From Rhizobium sp. BK196 (GTDB taxonomy: Bacteria > Pseudomonadota > Alphaproteobacteria > Rhizobiales > Rhizobiaceae), in contig NZ_JACHZB010000011.1 of NCBI RefSeq assembly GCF_014193255.1, positions 186,001 to 250,000 on the forward strand: a stretch of 64,000 bases of DNA, in the 5' to 3' direction. Of this stretch, positions 43,572 to 53,691 are shown in pieces (position 1 is the stretch's first letter; every line of letters begins with the position of its first letter). The translations under genes were made by a program, and so were the position numbers. Under the pieces are notes generated by a model, which saw nothing but the letters and a program-made list of their open reading frames with translations, did not search any database and was not told the origin of the DNA.

Positions 43572-43573
43572 GA

Positions 43574-43592
43574 TCATTCCATCTCAGAATGA
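43574..43592. promoter_or_regulatory. Candidate LysR binding site
   Basis: TCATTC (43574-43579) and GAATGA (43587-43592) form a perfect inverted repeat with a 7-bp spacer in the divergent region between the LysR gene and hglS. GAATGAAC recurs at 43660-43667, close to the hglS ribosome site, as a possible second half-site. Confidence 0.5.
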
Positions 43593-43680
43593 ACTATTTC
43601 CGAAACGTCGATATTCACGGCTTGATAGCCCTTGTAAAGAACTTCATCCTGCAAAATCGGAATGAACGCGGAGTTTCCTC

Positions 43681-45087
43681 ATGCCCGGCGCTTTCGTCTC
43701 CACGGATCGCATCCGTTCGCTTTTCACCGACGCAATGTCGCAGATGTACCGGACGGAGGTGCCGCAATACGGGGCGCTGATCGAACTTGTGGGGGAGGTC
43801 AACGCCGAAGTCCTCGCGAAAGACCAGGAACTCAGCGAGCGGCTTCGGCATGCAGGTGAGCTCGAGCGCATCGATGTCGAGCGCCACGGTGCGATCCGTC
43901 TCGGAACGGCTGAGGAACTCTTCACAATCCGACGGCTCTTTGCCGTCATGGGTATGCAGTCGGTCGGTTATTACGATCTTTCGGTCGCCGGTGTTCCCGT
44001 GCATTCTACCTGCTTCAGGCCTGTCGAAGAAAAGGCGCTGAACATCAATCCGTTCCGTGTCTTTACTTCTCTGTTGCGGCTGGAATTGATCGAAGACGAA
44101 GAGTTGCGCGCTGAAGCCGCGGCAATGCTCGCCAGACGGCGCGTCTACACACCGCGTGCCATCGCCCTCATCGAACAGAATGAGAAGGCCGGCGGTCTGA
44201 CGGAAGCGGAAGCCGCAGAATTTGTTGCCGAGGCCCTGGAAACCTTCCGCTGGCACGGCGAGGCGACGGTCAGCGCCGAGACCTACAAACGTCTGCATGA
44301 TGCGCATCGCCTCATTGCCGATGTCGTCAGTTTCAAGGGGCCGCATATCAACCATCTGACGCCGCGCACCCTCGATATTGATGAGGTGCAGCGGCGCATG
44401 CCAGAGCGCGGCATCACGCCCAAGGCCGTCATCGAAGGCCCGCCGCGACGCAATTGCGATATCCTGCTGCGGCAGACGAGCTTCAAGGCTCTGGAAGAGC
44501 CGATTGCTTTTACCGGCGAGGCCGGGACGAGATCAGGCACGCACACGGCGCGCTTCGGCGAGATCGAACAGCGCGGCGTGGCGCTGACGGCGAAGGGCCG
44601 GGCACTCTATGATCGGCTGCTTGCCTCGGTACGAGGCGAAGTGCAGGTCGGTGCATCCGGCGCCAAGGCCGGCGACTACGATGCCGAACTTGCCGAGCGT
44701 TTTAAAGCGCTGCCGGACAGCTGGGACGAGTTGCGGCGCGGCGGACTTGCCTTCTTCCACTATTCGGCGACGCCCGAAGGTATTGCGGCCAGGGGAGAAC
44801 TACCCTCCGATCTGGACGCGTTGATCGCCAAGGGCTATTTGCGGTTCGATCCTATTATCTACGAGGATTTCCTGCCGGTCAGCGCGGCCGGTATCTTTCA
44901 GTCGAACCTCGGTACGGATCAGCAGCAGAATTATGCGACACGCTCGAATCGGGATGTCTTCGAAGAGGCGCTCGGCGCAGATGTACAGGACGAGCTCGCG
45001 CTTTACGACGAGCGGCAGGCCGCCTCGCTCGACATGGCCATGGAAAAGCTCGGCCTTTCCGGCCTGAAGTTGAAGACGGTCGCCTGA
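43681..45087 (+). CDS. hglS: 2-oxoadipate dioxygenase/decarboxylase HglS (DUF1338, YdcJ family)
   Basis: A 468-aa VOC-fold Fe(II) enzyme. HglS converts 2-oxoadipate to D-2-hydroxyglutarate in D-lysine and pipecolate breakdown. Likely metal ligands are His108 in PVHSTCFRP, His222 or His225 in GPHINHLTPR, and Glu395 in IIYEDFLPVSAAGIFQSN. The length agrees with the family. It is followed by an amino-acid oxidase and an aminoadipate-semialdehyde dehydrogenase, which supply the 2-aminoadipate route. It is divergent from a LysR regulator. Confidence 0.9.
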   Translation: MPGAFVSTDRIRSLFTDAMSQMYRTEVPQYGALIELVGEVNAEVLAKDQELSERLRHAGELERIDVERHGAIRLGTAEELFTIRRLFAVMGMQSVGYYDLSVAGVPVHSTCFRPVEEKALNINPFRVFTSLLRLELIEDEELRAEAAAMLARRRVYTPRAIALIEQNEKAGGLTEAEAAEFVAEALETFRWHGEATVSAETYKRLHDAHRLIADVVSFKGPHINHLTPRTLDIDEVQRRMPERGITPKAVIEGPPRRNCDILLRQTSFKALEEPIAFTGEAGTRSGTHTARFGEIEQRGVALTAKGRALYDRLLASVRGEVQVGASGAKAGDYDAELAERFKALPDSWDELRRGGLAFFHYSATPEGIAARGELPSDLDALIAKGYLRFDPIIYEDFLPVSAAGIFQSNLGTDQQQNYATRSNRDVFEEALGADVQDELALYDERQAASLDMAMEKLGLSGLKLKTVA

Positions 45088-45092
45088 CAATC

Positions 45093-45120
45093 CGCCGCTT
45101 CCGCAGAGGCGGGAGCGGCG
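45093..45120 (+). other. Intercistronic hairpin between hglS and the oxidase gene
   Basis: CGCCGCTTCCGC (45093-45104) pairs with GCGGGAGCGGCG (45109-45120) with one G-T wobble and loop AGAG. No T-run follows. It begins 6 bp after the hglS stop codon and may stabilise or divide the transcript. Confidence 0.65.
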
Positions 45121-45156
45121 CTAGAGTACCGATTTCGATCCAGACTGGACTGTCCG

Positions 45157-46440
45157 ATGCTCAATGATCCGCGCTCCCACGGCCTGTGGGAAAAGACTGC
45201 TCCCCAGCCGCCCGTCACGTCTGCGCTGGAAGGCGCCACCGAGGCCAATGTCGTCATCGTCGGCGGCGGCTATACCGGCCTTTCCTCCGGCCTGCATCTG
45301 GCCGAGGCTGGATCGCGGGTCGTGCTCCTGGAGGCGAAGGAGATCGGTTTCGGCGGCGCAGGCCGCAATGTCGGCCTCATCAATGCCGGCATGTGGGTCA
45401 TGCCCGATGACCTGCCCGGTGTGCTCGGCCCTGTTTATGGCGAGCGGCTGCTCGATCTGCTCGGCAATGCGCCGCAGCTGGTGATGGCGCTGATCGAAAA
45501 GCATGGTATCGCCTGCGAGCTCGAAAAGCAGGGTACGCTGCATTGCGCTGTCGGTCCCGATGGGCTGAAGGAAGTCGAGGAACGCTACAAACAATGGTCG
45601 GCGCGTGGTGCACCCGTCGCGTTGCTTGATGCGGATGAGACGGCAAAACGCATCGGTACGAATGCCTATGCCGGATCGCTGCTCGACATGCGGGCCGGCA
45701 CGCTACAGCCGCTTGCCTATGCGCGCGGGCTTGCCCATGCGGCGCAGAAGGCGGGTGTCGTGTTGCACACGGCAAGCCCTGTTATCGCAACCGACCGGCA
45801 GGGCAGCCGCTGGGTGGTCAAGACGGCACGCGGACAGGTGAGCGCCGACTGGATTATCGTGGCGACCGACGCCTACAGTACCGGCCCCTGGGAGCAGGTG
45901 CGCAGCGAGCAGGTGTTTCTGCCCTATTTCAATTTCGCCACCGTGCCGCTCGGCCACAACCTACGCCGCTCGATCCTGCCCAATCGCGAGGGTGTGTGGG
46001 ATACAAAGGAAATCCTCTCCTCCTTCCGGATGGATCAGGCTGGCCGCCTGGTCTTCGGGAGTGTCGGGGCGCTGCGCAACACCGGCCTTTCCGTGCACAA
46101 AGGCTGGGCCAAGCGCTCGCTGAAGCGGCTCTTCCCCGAGATCGGCGATATCGAATTCGAATGTGAATGGTACGGACAGATCGGCATGACCGACAATGCG
46201 CTGCCACGCTTCCACAAATTCGCTCCCAATGTCATCGGCTTTTCGGGCTATAATGGCCGCGGGATCGCGCCGGGGACAGTGTTCGGCCGCACTTTGGCGG
46301 AGCATATTCTTGGCCGGATGGCTGAAGCGGATCTGCCTTTGCCGCTGACAGATCCTCGTGAGCCGAGCTTCCGCGCCCTTAAGGAATTATGGTACGAAGC
46401 CGGCGCTCAGGTCGCCCATTTCGCCGATGCCCGTTTCTGA
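45157..46440 (+). CDS. FAD-dependent amino-acid oxidase, probable L-pipecolate oxidase (AmaA-like)
   Basis: A 427-aa DAO-family flavoprotein. The dinucleotide-binding motif is VVIVGGGYTGLSSGLHLAE (Gly36-Gly41 core), followed by the FAD-related GAGRNVGLINAGMW and the C-terminal FSGYNGRGIAPGTVFGRTLAEHILG. The OrdL/PuuB-like group includes L-pipecolate oxidase AmaA. Its place between hglS and an aminoadipate-semialdehyde dehydrogenase supports pipecolate as substrate, giving piperideine-6-carboxylate. Gamma-glutamylputrescine or another cyclic amino acid is the main alternative. No signal peptide is present. Confidence 0.82.
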   Translation: MLNDPRSHGLWEKTAPQPPVTSALEGATEANVVIVGGGYTGLSSGLHLAEAGSRVVLLEAKEIGFGGAGRNVGLINAGMWVMPDDLPGVLGPVYGERLLDLLGNAPQLVMALIEKHGIACELEKQGTLHCAVGPDGLKEVEERYKQWSARGAPVALLDADETAKRIGTNAYAGSLLDMRAGTLQPLAYARGLAHAAQKAGVVLHTASPVIATDRQGSRWVVKTARGQVSADWIIVATDAYSTGPWEQVRSEQVFLPYFNFATVPLGHNLRRSILPNREGVWDTKEILSSFRMDQAGRLVFGSVGALRNTGLSVHKGWAKRSLKRLFPEIGDIEFECEWYGQIGMTDNALPRFHKFAPNVIGFSGYNGRGIAPGTVFGRTLAEHILGRMAEADLPLPLTDPREPSFRALKELWYEAGAQVAHFADARF

Positions 46441-46465
46441 GAACAACAAGACTGGAACCAAGACA

Positions 46466-48004
46466 ATGACCATCGCCGTCCTCGATCTCGCCACCGAAAC
46501 CGCCAAGCTGCTCGCCGATCTCGGCGTCGATGCCAACAGATACACCGGCGGTACGCTTTCGGTGACATCACCGATCACGGGCAAGGAAATCGGAAAGCTG
46601 AAGGAGCATTCTGTTACCGACGCCAAGGCGGCGATCGATGCGGCGCACACGGCTTTCCTCGAATGGCGTGGCGTTCCGGCACCCAAGCGTGGCGAGCTGA
46701 TCCGCCTGCTCGGCGAAGAGTTGCGTGCCTCCAAGGTAGCGCTTGGCCGCCTCGTCTCGATCGAAGTCGGCAAGATCACCTCCGAAGGCCTCGGTGAGGT
46801 GCAGGAAATGATCGATATCTGCGATTTCGCCGTCGGCCTTTCCCGCCAGCTCTACGGCCTGACGATCGCCACCGAACGTGCCGAGCACCGGATGATGGAA
46901 AGCTGGCATCCGCTCGGCGCCATCGGCATCATCTCGGCGTTCAATTTCCCTGTGGCCGTCTGGTCGTGGAATGCGGCACTCGCCATCGTCTGCGGCAATT
47001 CCACCGTCTGGAAGCCTTCGGAAAAGACGCCGCTGACGGCGCTTGCCGTGCAGGCGCTGTTCGAGAAAGCACTGAAGCGTTTTGTTGCTGAAGGTGGCAA
47101 GGCGCCGGCAAATCTCTCGACGCTCTTGATCGGCGGGCGCGAGGTAGGAGAAGTGCTGGTCGACCATCCGAAGATCCCCCTCGTTTCGGCCACCGGCTCA
47201 ACGGCCATGGGCCGCGCGGTCGGTCCGCGTCTGTCGCAGCGCTTTGCCCGCGCGATCCTGGAACTCGGCGGCAACAATGCCGCAATCGTCTGCCCGACGG
47301 CTGACCTCGATCTGACGCTGCGGGGCGTTGCCTTCGCGGCGATGGGCACGGCTGGCCAGCGCTGCACAACGCTGCGCCGTCTCTTCGTGCATGAGAGCGT
47401 CTATGACCAGCTCGTTCCGCGGCTGAAGAAGGCTTATGGCTCGGTGACGATCGGCAATCCGCTGGACACGGGTACTCTGGTCGGCCCGCTGATCGACGGG
47501 CAGGCCTTCGAGAAGATGCAGGCGGCCCTCGGCCAGGCAAAGGCTGCCGGTGGCGCCGTCGTCGGTGGTGAGCGTGTCGACAATGATTCGGCAGAAGCGT
47601 TCTATGTTCGCCCCGCACTCGTCGAAATGCCCGCGCAGACCGGCCCGGTCGAGCAGGAAACCTTCGCTCCGATCCTCTACGTCATCAAGTACAGCGATTT
47701 CGACGCCGTGCTAGAGTTGCACAACGCCGTTCCGCAGGGCCTGTCATCCTCGATCTTCACCAACAACATGCGCGAAGCGGAGACCTTCCTGTCCTCGCGG
47801 GGTTCGGATTGCGGCATTGCCAATGTCAATATTGGTCCGTCCGGTGCTGAGATCGGCGGAGCCTTTGGCGGCGAGAAGGAGACCGGCGGCGGCCGTGAAT
47901 CCGGTTCAGATGCCTGGAAGGCTTACATGCGACGCTCCACCAACACCGTCAATTACGGCAAGACCCTGCCGTTGGCGCAAGGCGTCAAGTTCGACGTCGA
48001 ATAA
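46466..48004 (+). CDS. L-2-aminoadipate-6-semialdehyde dehydrogenase (ALDH7, AmaB-like)
   Basis: A 512-aa NAD-dependent aldehyde dehydrogenase of the ALDH7 (antiquitin) group. The cofactor region reads SAFNFPVAVWSWNAALAIVCGN, the general base Glu lies in ILELGGNNA, and the catalytic Cys300 in GQRCTTLRRLFVHE. The product end has GGEKETGGGRESGSDAWKAYMRR, typical of ALDH7. It oxidises aminoadipate semialdehyde, in equilibrium with piperideine-6-carboxylate, to 2-aminoadipate. ATG 46466 is 25 bp after the oxidase stop codon; the open frame before it overlaps the oxidase gene. A strong terminator follows. Confidence 0.92.
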   Translation: MTIAVLDLATETAKLLADLGVDANRYTGGTLSVTSPITGKEIGKLKEHSVTDAKAAIDAAHTAFLEWRGVPAPKRGELIRLLGEELRASKVALGRLVSIEVGKITSEGLGEVQEMIDICDFAVGLSRQLYGLTIATERAEHRMMESWHPLGAIGIISAFNFPVAVWSWNAALAIVCGNSTVWKPSEKTPLTALAVQALFEKALKRFVAEGGKAPANLSTLLIGGREVGEVLVDHPKIPLVSATGSTAMGRAVGPRLSQRFARAILELGGNNAAIVCPTADLDLTLRGVAFAAMGTAGQRCTTLRRLFVHESVYDQLVPRLKKAYGSVTIGNPLDTGTLVGPLIDGQAFEKMQAALGQAKAAGGAVVGGERVDNDSAEAFYVRPALVEMPAQTGPVEQETFAPILYVIKYSDFDAVLELHNAVPQGLSSSIFTNNMREAETFLSSRGSDCGIANVNIGPSGAEIGGAFGGEKETGGGRESGSDAWKAYMRRSTNTVNYGKTLPLAQGVKFDVE

Positions 48005-48022
48005 GTTAACGCATTGGAATCT

Positions 48023-48055
48023 AAAAAGCGGCGCCTCACTGGCGTCGCTTTTTTT
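48023..48055 (+). terminator. Terminator of the lysine/pipecolate genes
   Basis: AAAAAGCGGCGCC and GGCGTCGCTTTTTTT form a stem with one mismatch around loop TCACT, ending in a seven-T run. Confidence 0.92.
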
Positions 48056-48133
48056 GACAACATCCGGATTTTATTCCCTGCGAAGATGAAAGATTGAGTC
48101 AAGATAATTTGATGTTATTTTTGACCTCGAAAC

Positions 48134-48150
48134 TTGAAGTCATCAGTCAA
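48134..48150. promoter_or_regulatory. Candidate RirA iron-responsive operator
   Basis: TTGA-N9-TCAA (48134-48150) matches the TGA-N9-TCA iron-responsive box of rhizobia, with an extra matching base on each side. It lies 60 bp before the iron-binding protein gene. The match is short, so chance cannot be excluded. Confidence 0.4.
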
Positions 48151-48210
48151 CAAAAATATACGCCTCCCATCATCCTTGGGAACTCGGGTGACATCGCCAC
48201 GGAGGCCATC

Positions 48211-49236
48211 ATGAAAATTGCTTTTAACCGTTTGTCCGGCGCGTTCGCGCTTGCCGCTTCACTTCTTGCCGCCCCTGCGCTCGCAGGCAGTGCCAATGCG
48301 CAGGAGTCCGAAGGTATCGTCGTCTATAATGCCCAGCACGAAAGCCTCGGCCGCGAATGGATCGACGCCTTCACCAAGGAGACCGGCATCAAGGTCACCA
48401 TGCGCCAGGGAAGCGACATGCAGTTCGCCAATCAGATCATCCAGGAAGGCGATGCATCGCCGGCCGACGTGTTCCTCACCGAAAACTCGCCGGCGATGAC
48501 GCTGGTCGACGGTGCCGGCCTGTTTGCGCCGATCGAGAAGGACACGCTGGATCAGGTTCCCGAGCAGTATCGACCGGCTGACGGCATGTGGACCGGCATC
48601 GCCGCCCGCAGCACCGTTTTTGTCTATGACAAGACGAAGCTGACGGAAGACAAGCTGCCGAAGTCGATGGCCGAACTTCAGGATCCGGCCTGGAAGGGCC
48701 GCTGGGGTGCCGCACCCGCCGGTGCTGATTTCCAGGCAATCGTCGCGGCCTTCCTGCAGCTGAAGGGTGAAGAAGCCACCAAGGCATGGCTAAAAGGCCT
48801 CAAGGACAACGCCACTCCCTACAAGGGCAACAGCGTTGCGATGAAGGCCGTCAACGCCGGTGAAGTCGAGGGCGCGATCATCTATCACTATTATTGGTTC
48901 GGCGATCAGGCCAAGACCGGCGAAAACAGCAAAAATGTCGGCCTCCACTATTTCAAGAACCAGGATCCGGGCGCTTTCGTCAGCGTTTCCGGCGGCGGTG
49001 TCCTGAAGTCCACGCAGCACATGAAGGAGGCTCAGGCTTTCATCAAGTATCTGACCAGCAAGGCCGGCCAGGCCGTTCTCAAGGATGGCGATTCCTATGA
49101 ATATGCCGTCGGCAAGGACGCCGCTTCCAACGACAAGCTCACTCCGCTTGCTGACCTTGACGCGCCGAAGGTCGAAGCCTCGACCCTCGACAGCAAGAAG
49201 GTCGTGGAGTTGATGACAGCCGCCGGCCTCATCTAA
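48211..49236 (+). CDS. Ferric iron ABC transporter, periplasmic binding protein (FbpA-like)
   Basis: A 341-aa substrate-binding protein. The signal peptide (MKIAFNRLSGAFALAASLLA, cleavage near ANAQ/ES) is followed by GIVVYNAQHESLGREWIDAF, the standard start of FbpA/FutA iron-binding proteins. A Tyr pair in EGAIIYHYYWFGDQ is the expected ferric-ion ligand site. ATG 48211 follows ACGGAGG; the open frame before it contains the promoter region. The permease and ATPase genes follow. A hairpin after the gene probably gives this protein higher expression than its membrane partners. Confidence 0.9.
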   Translation: MKIAFNRLSGAFALAASLLAAPALAGSANAQESEGIVVYNAQHESLGREWIDAFTKETGIKVTMRQGSDMQFANQIIQEGDASPADVFLTENSPAMTLVDGAGLFAPIEKDTLDQVPEQYRPADGMWTGIAARSTVFVYDKTKLTEDKLPKSMAELQDPAWKGRWGAAPAGADFQAIVAAFLQLKGEEATKAWLKGLKDNATPYKGNSVAMKAVNAGEVEGAIIYHYYWFGDQAKTGENSKNVGLHYFKNQDPGAFVSVSGGGVLKSTQHMKEAQAFIKYLTSKAGQAVLKDGDSYEYAVGKDAASNDKLTPLADLDAPKVEASTLDSKKVVELMTAAGLI

Positions 49237-49311
49237 CCTTTCTGCCGCAGGCTTCTTCCGGCCAAAACTATTGCTTTTGGCTCAAGAAAACCTTAGGGCA
49301 AGACGAAATCC

Positions 49312-49347
49312 GGCAACCGCTCTTCAAAAGCGGTTGCCTTCCTTTTT
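49312..49347 (+). terminator. Partial terminator between the binding-protein and permease genes
   Basis: GGCAACCGCT (49312-49321) and AGCGGTTGCC (49329-49338) form a perfect 10-bp stem followed by TTCCTTTTT. The permease start is 7 bp after it, so some read-through must occur. Confidence 0.85.
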
Positions 49348-49353
49348 CAGCGT

Positions 49354-50963
49354 GTGAAGGCATCGGCCTTGCTGCAGGACAATAGATTGCTTGCATCCGG
49401 CAATAAGGCGCCGGTGACGCCAGGGGCCGCGCGAATGAGTTTGCCGCGCGGGCCCATGCCGCACGCTTCCGTCGTTCTCCTCGCATCGATCGTGGCGATC
49501 TTCAGCCTTATGCCGCTCGGCTTCATTGCCTGGGTGACCTATGATGTCGGCTGGGAAACGGTGAAGACGCTGGTCTTCCGCCCGCGTGTCGGCGAGCTTC
49601 TCGTCAATACGGTTCTCCTGGAATCGATCACCATTCCGTTGTCTATCGCGCTTGCCGTCACACTCGCCTGGCTGACGGAGCGGACGGATATTCCGTTCGC
49701 ACGGCTCTGGGCGTGGCTCGCTATTGCCCCGCTTGCCGTGCCGGCCTTCGTGCATTCCTATGCCTGGGTGAGCCTGCTTCCAGGCATGCGCGGGTTGCAG
49801 AGCGGCGTTTTCGTTTCGGTGGTGGCCTATTACCCTTTCCTCTACCTGCCGGTTGCCGCCACTCTTCGCCGGCTCGACCCGGCAATCGAGGATGCTGCGG
49901 CCTCGCTTGGCCTTGATCCGTGGCGCGTCTTCTTCCGCACGATCCTGCCGCAGCTGCGCCTTGCCATCTGCGGCGGCTCGCTGCTGATCGCGCTGCACCT
50001 GATGTCGGAATACGGTCTGTTCGTGATGATCCGCTTCGACACGTTTGCGACCGCGATCGTCGACCAGTTCCAGTCTTCCTATAACAGCCCGGCTTCCAAT
50101 ATGCTCGGCGGCGTGCTCGTCGCCTGCTGCCTGTTCCTGCTCGGGCTCGAGATCCTGTTGCGCGGCAATGAGCGATATGCGCGCGTCGGCTCCGGTTCGG
50201 CGCGCCCTGCCGATCGCCGCCGGCTCGGCTGGTTCGTGGCACCTGCCTTGGCACTGCCGATCATTCTCGCAGTGCTGACGCTCGGCGTGCCGCTGATTAC
50301 GCTCGGTCGCTGGCTTTATCTCGGTGGGCTCGGCATATGGCGTCTCGAAGTCGTGAGCGCCTTTGTGCAGACGATCGTTCTCGCCATTGCCGGCGGCGTG
50401 CTGACGACAATCGCCGCCGCCCCCATGGCCTGGCTCTCGGTGCGCGCGCCGGGCCGCCTCCAGCGTATTCTCGAAGCCTGCCACTATTATGTCGGTTCGC
50501 TGCCCGGCGTCGTCGTGGCGCTCGCGCTGGTTTCCATCACTGTCCGGCTTATTCTGCCGCTCTACCAGACCTTTGCAACGCTGCTCGTTGCCTACGTGCT
50601 GCTGTTCCTGCCGCGCGCCATGGTCGGGCTGCGCGCCAGCATCGCGCAGGCGCCTGTCGAACTGGAGCGCGCAGCAATGGGGCTTGGCCGGACGCCGGGA
50701 CAGGCAGTGCGCCAGATCACCATGCGGCTCGCAGCGCCGGGGGCCGCAGCCAGCGTGGCACTCGCCGCGCTCGGCATCACCAATGAACTGACGGCGACGC
50801 TGATGCTCTCACCGAATGGCGTCGATACACTCGCCACGAAATTCTGGTCAATGACTAGCGAGATCGATTATGTCTCTGCAGCACCCTATGCCTTCATGAT
50901 GGTCGTGCTGTCGCTGCCGCTTACCCTCATGCTCTATACCCAATCGAAACGGACTGCCGGCCA

Positions 50964-50967
<4 letters not shown>
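49354..50967 (+). CDS. Ferric iron ABC transporter permease (FbpB-like, fused)
   Basis: A protein of up to 537 aa with two fused permease halves and about 12 membrane spans. Each half carries an EAA loop for contact with the ATPase: [23 protein letters not shown] and [22 protein letters not shown]. This is the FbpB layout for ferric iron uptake. The GTG at 49354 gives the longest frame but lies almost in the hairpin tail. The ATG at 49435 ([14 protein letters not shown]) is a credible alternative start. The stop codon overlaps the ATPase start by 4 bp. Confidence 0.9.
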
Positions 50968-52001
<1,034 letters not shown>

Positions 52002-52006
52002 GTTCA

Positions 52007-52103
52007 GAGCATTTCCGTTTTCTCCGAAACGCGAAAATGCTCCTTCTTTTTATTTTAGCGCAATTCCGGACGCAAAACCGCTGCACACTTTTGCTGGAAT
52101 TGC
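52007..52103. repeat. RIME-like palindromic repeat, full copy C
   Basis: Two modules are visible. Module 1 has GAGCATTT (52007-52014) and AAATGCTC (52035-52042). Module 2 has GCAATTCC (52060-52067) and GGAATTGC (52096-52103) around GACGCAAAACCGCTGCACAC. Two palindromes in about 100 bp is the layout of Rhizobium intergenic mosaic elements. It fills the gap between two convergent genes and may also act as a terminator. Confidence 0.8.
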
Positions 52104-53435
52104 TTAACCCGCCTTCAGAACCAGCTCTTGCGGCTCTTCGCCTGCCAGCCAGCCACCGGTAAAGCCAGCGCGCTCGAGGCCGAGGCGGATGACCGGATTC
52201 TTGCGCATCAGCTTCCAGATGAAGTCTGAGCGGTCGTTCTCGACCGTCATGACGAGGAGGCCCTGATCTATGGCCACGGTTCGGTCATCGACCCAGCCTT
52301 CCGGCCGCTTGGTCTGGACTGTCGGGTTGAAGCCGCCGGGGAAGCCGCCTTCCAGGAGCAGGTTCGGATAGGTCGTCAACAGCGCCTTGGTGCCATCCAG
52401 GGCAGCCTGTCGGTCGTAAGGCAGGCAGCCGAGCGCTGCCCAGGGCGCGATCGTGCCATCATCGGGACCAAGCGGAGCACCGCGGGCGGCATAACCCAGT
52501 ACTTTCGGATTGCGGCCACCGCGCATGCGCCGCGTCGGCGGGGGGCCATCGCAGGCGGTGAAGCCCCAGATATCCTTGCTATAGCCGACGAACTGGCCGG
52601 GATTGCGTTCCGCATAATCGCGCTGGACATTGATGACGACCTGCGTGTTACGGAAATAATCCCAGTTCCGCTCAAGCATCGGCTTGTCCTGGATGCCGCG
52701 GAAATCGATCCAGGCATGGGAGAAGAGATGGATGAAGAGCGGGCCGGCATAGAGATAGGGCTGCTCGTTGAAGATCATCCACGAATAGCTTGCCGTGAAG
52801 GCGTCGTAGCTCGATTGCGGGATCGGGTAGGTCGGTGACGCCAGCGCCAGCGTGTAAAGGATAATCGCTTCATCGAAGCCATGGTAGCGCCAGCGCAGGA
52901 AACCCGAAGACGGCTTCCAGCCCATCGAGATACAATCGCCCTTGTTCAGCGCCCAGCGCCAGTCGACGCGCTCGTAGATGAATTTTGCGAGCGCACGGAT
53001 CTCGGTTTCGGTTTCATCCTCGCCGTCGAAATATTGCGCGGCGGTCAGGATGCCGGCGACGAGCAGAGCGGTATCGATGGTCGAAAGCTCGCTGTTCCAG
53101 GCGCGGTTGCCCGTATCCACGTGCAGAAAGTGGTAGAAGAAGCCGCGATGGCCAGTCGCGTGGCGTTCCGTACCCTGCTTGGCGTTGGCAAAAAAGTGCA
53201 GCGTGTTGAAAACGCGCTCGGCAGCTTCCGCGCGGCTTATCCAGCCGCGCTCGACGCCAACAGGATAGGAGGAAAGCCCGAAGCCGACTGCGGCGATGCT
53301 CGCCGGTACGCCAGGGATAGACGTATCCGGCACGAGGCCGTTTTCAGGATTGGAATATTTCAGGAAATATTTGAACGCTGAATGCTGCAGCCTGTCGACT
53401 AGCGCGGCATCAATGTCTTCAATCCGTTGCAGCAT
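52104..53435 (-). CDS. GH144-like glucanase / glucoamylase-domain protein
   Basis: A 443-aa (alpha/alpha)6-barrel protein of the COG5368 glucoamylase-like group. Typical blocks are FKYFLKYSNPENGLVPDTS, STIDTALLVAGILTAAQYF, DEAIILYTLALASPTYPIP, PLFIHLFSHAWIDFRG and DIWGFTACDGP. Members include GH144 endo-beta-1,2-glucanases and the glucoamylase-like domain of cyclic beta-1,2-glucan synthase. No signal peptide is visible, so it may act in the cytosol. It may break down or proofread beta-1,2-glucan, which rhizobia make, but this is inferred. The 256 bp upstream hold its promoter. Confidence 0.78.
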   Translation of the reverse strand: MLQRIEDIDAALVDRLQHSAFKYFLKYSNPENGLVPDTSIPGVPASIAAVGFGLSSYPVGVERGWISRAEAAERVFNTLHFFANAKQGTERHATGHRGFFYHFLHVDTGNRAWNSELSTIDTALLVAGILTAAQYFDGEDETETEIRALAKFIYERVDWRWALNKGDCISMGWKPSSGFLRWRYHGFDEAIILYTLALASPTYPIPQSSYDAFTASYSWMIFNEQPYLYAGPLFIHLFSHAWIDFRGIQDKPMLERNWDYFRNTQVVINVQRDYAERNPGQFVGYSKDIWGFTACDGPPPTRRMRGGRNPKVLGYAARGAPLGPDDGTIAPWAALGCLPYDRQAALDGTKALLTTYPNLLLEGGFPGGFNPTVQTKRPEGWVDDRTVAIDQGLLVMTVENDRSDFIWKLMRKNPVIRLGLERAGFTGGWLAGEEPQELVLKAG

Positions 53436-53691
53436 GTGCTCCTGCCCAACTGTTCTATCGCCCCATGCTTCAACATGGTGGCTGCCCCACGCAAATCAAA
53501 CCTTTTTGATTCGCAAGGATAAGAGAACACAAACGTCGGCGATTGGCGTTAATAATTTCCCCGTGAAATAATATCTGGGATAAATGATATAAGCGATGCA
53601 GCAAAAGGGATTAAACTGCACTCCCGCGAGGCAGTCCATCCCGTGCAATATCTATCATGCGTAAACTTTCGGTTGAGCCTGATCGACTAAC

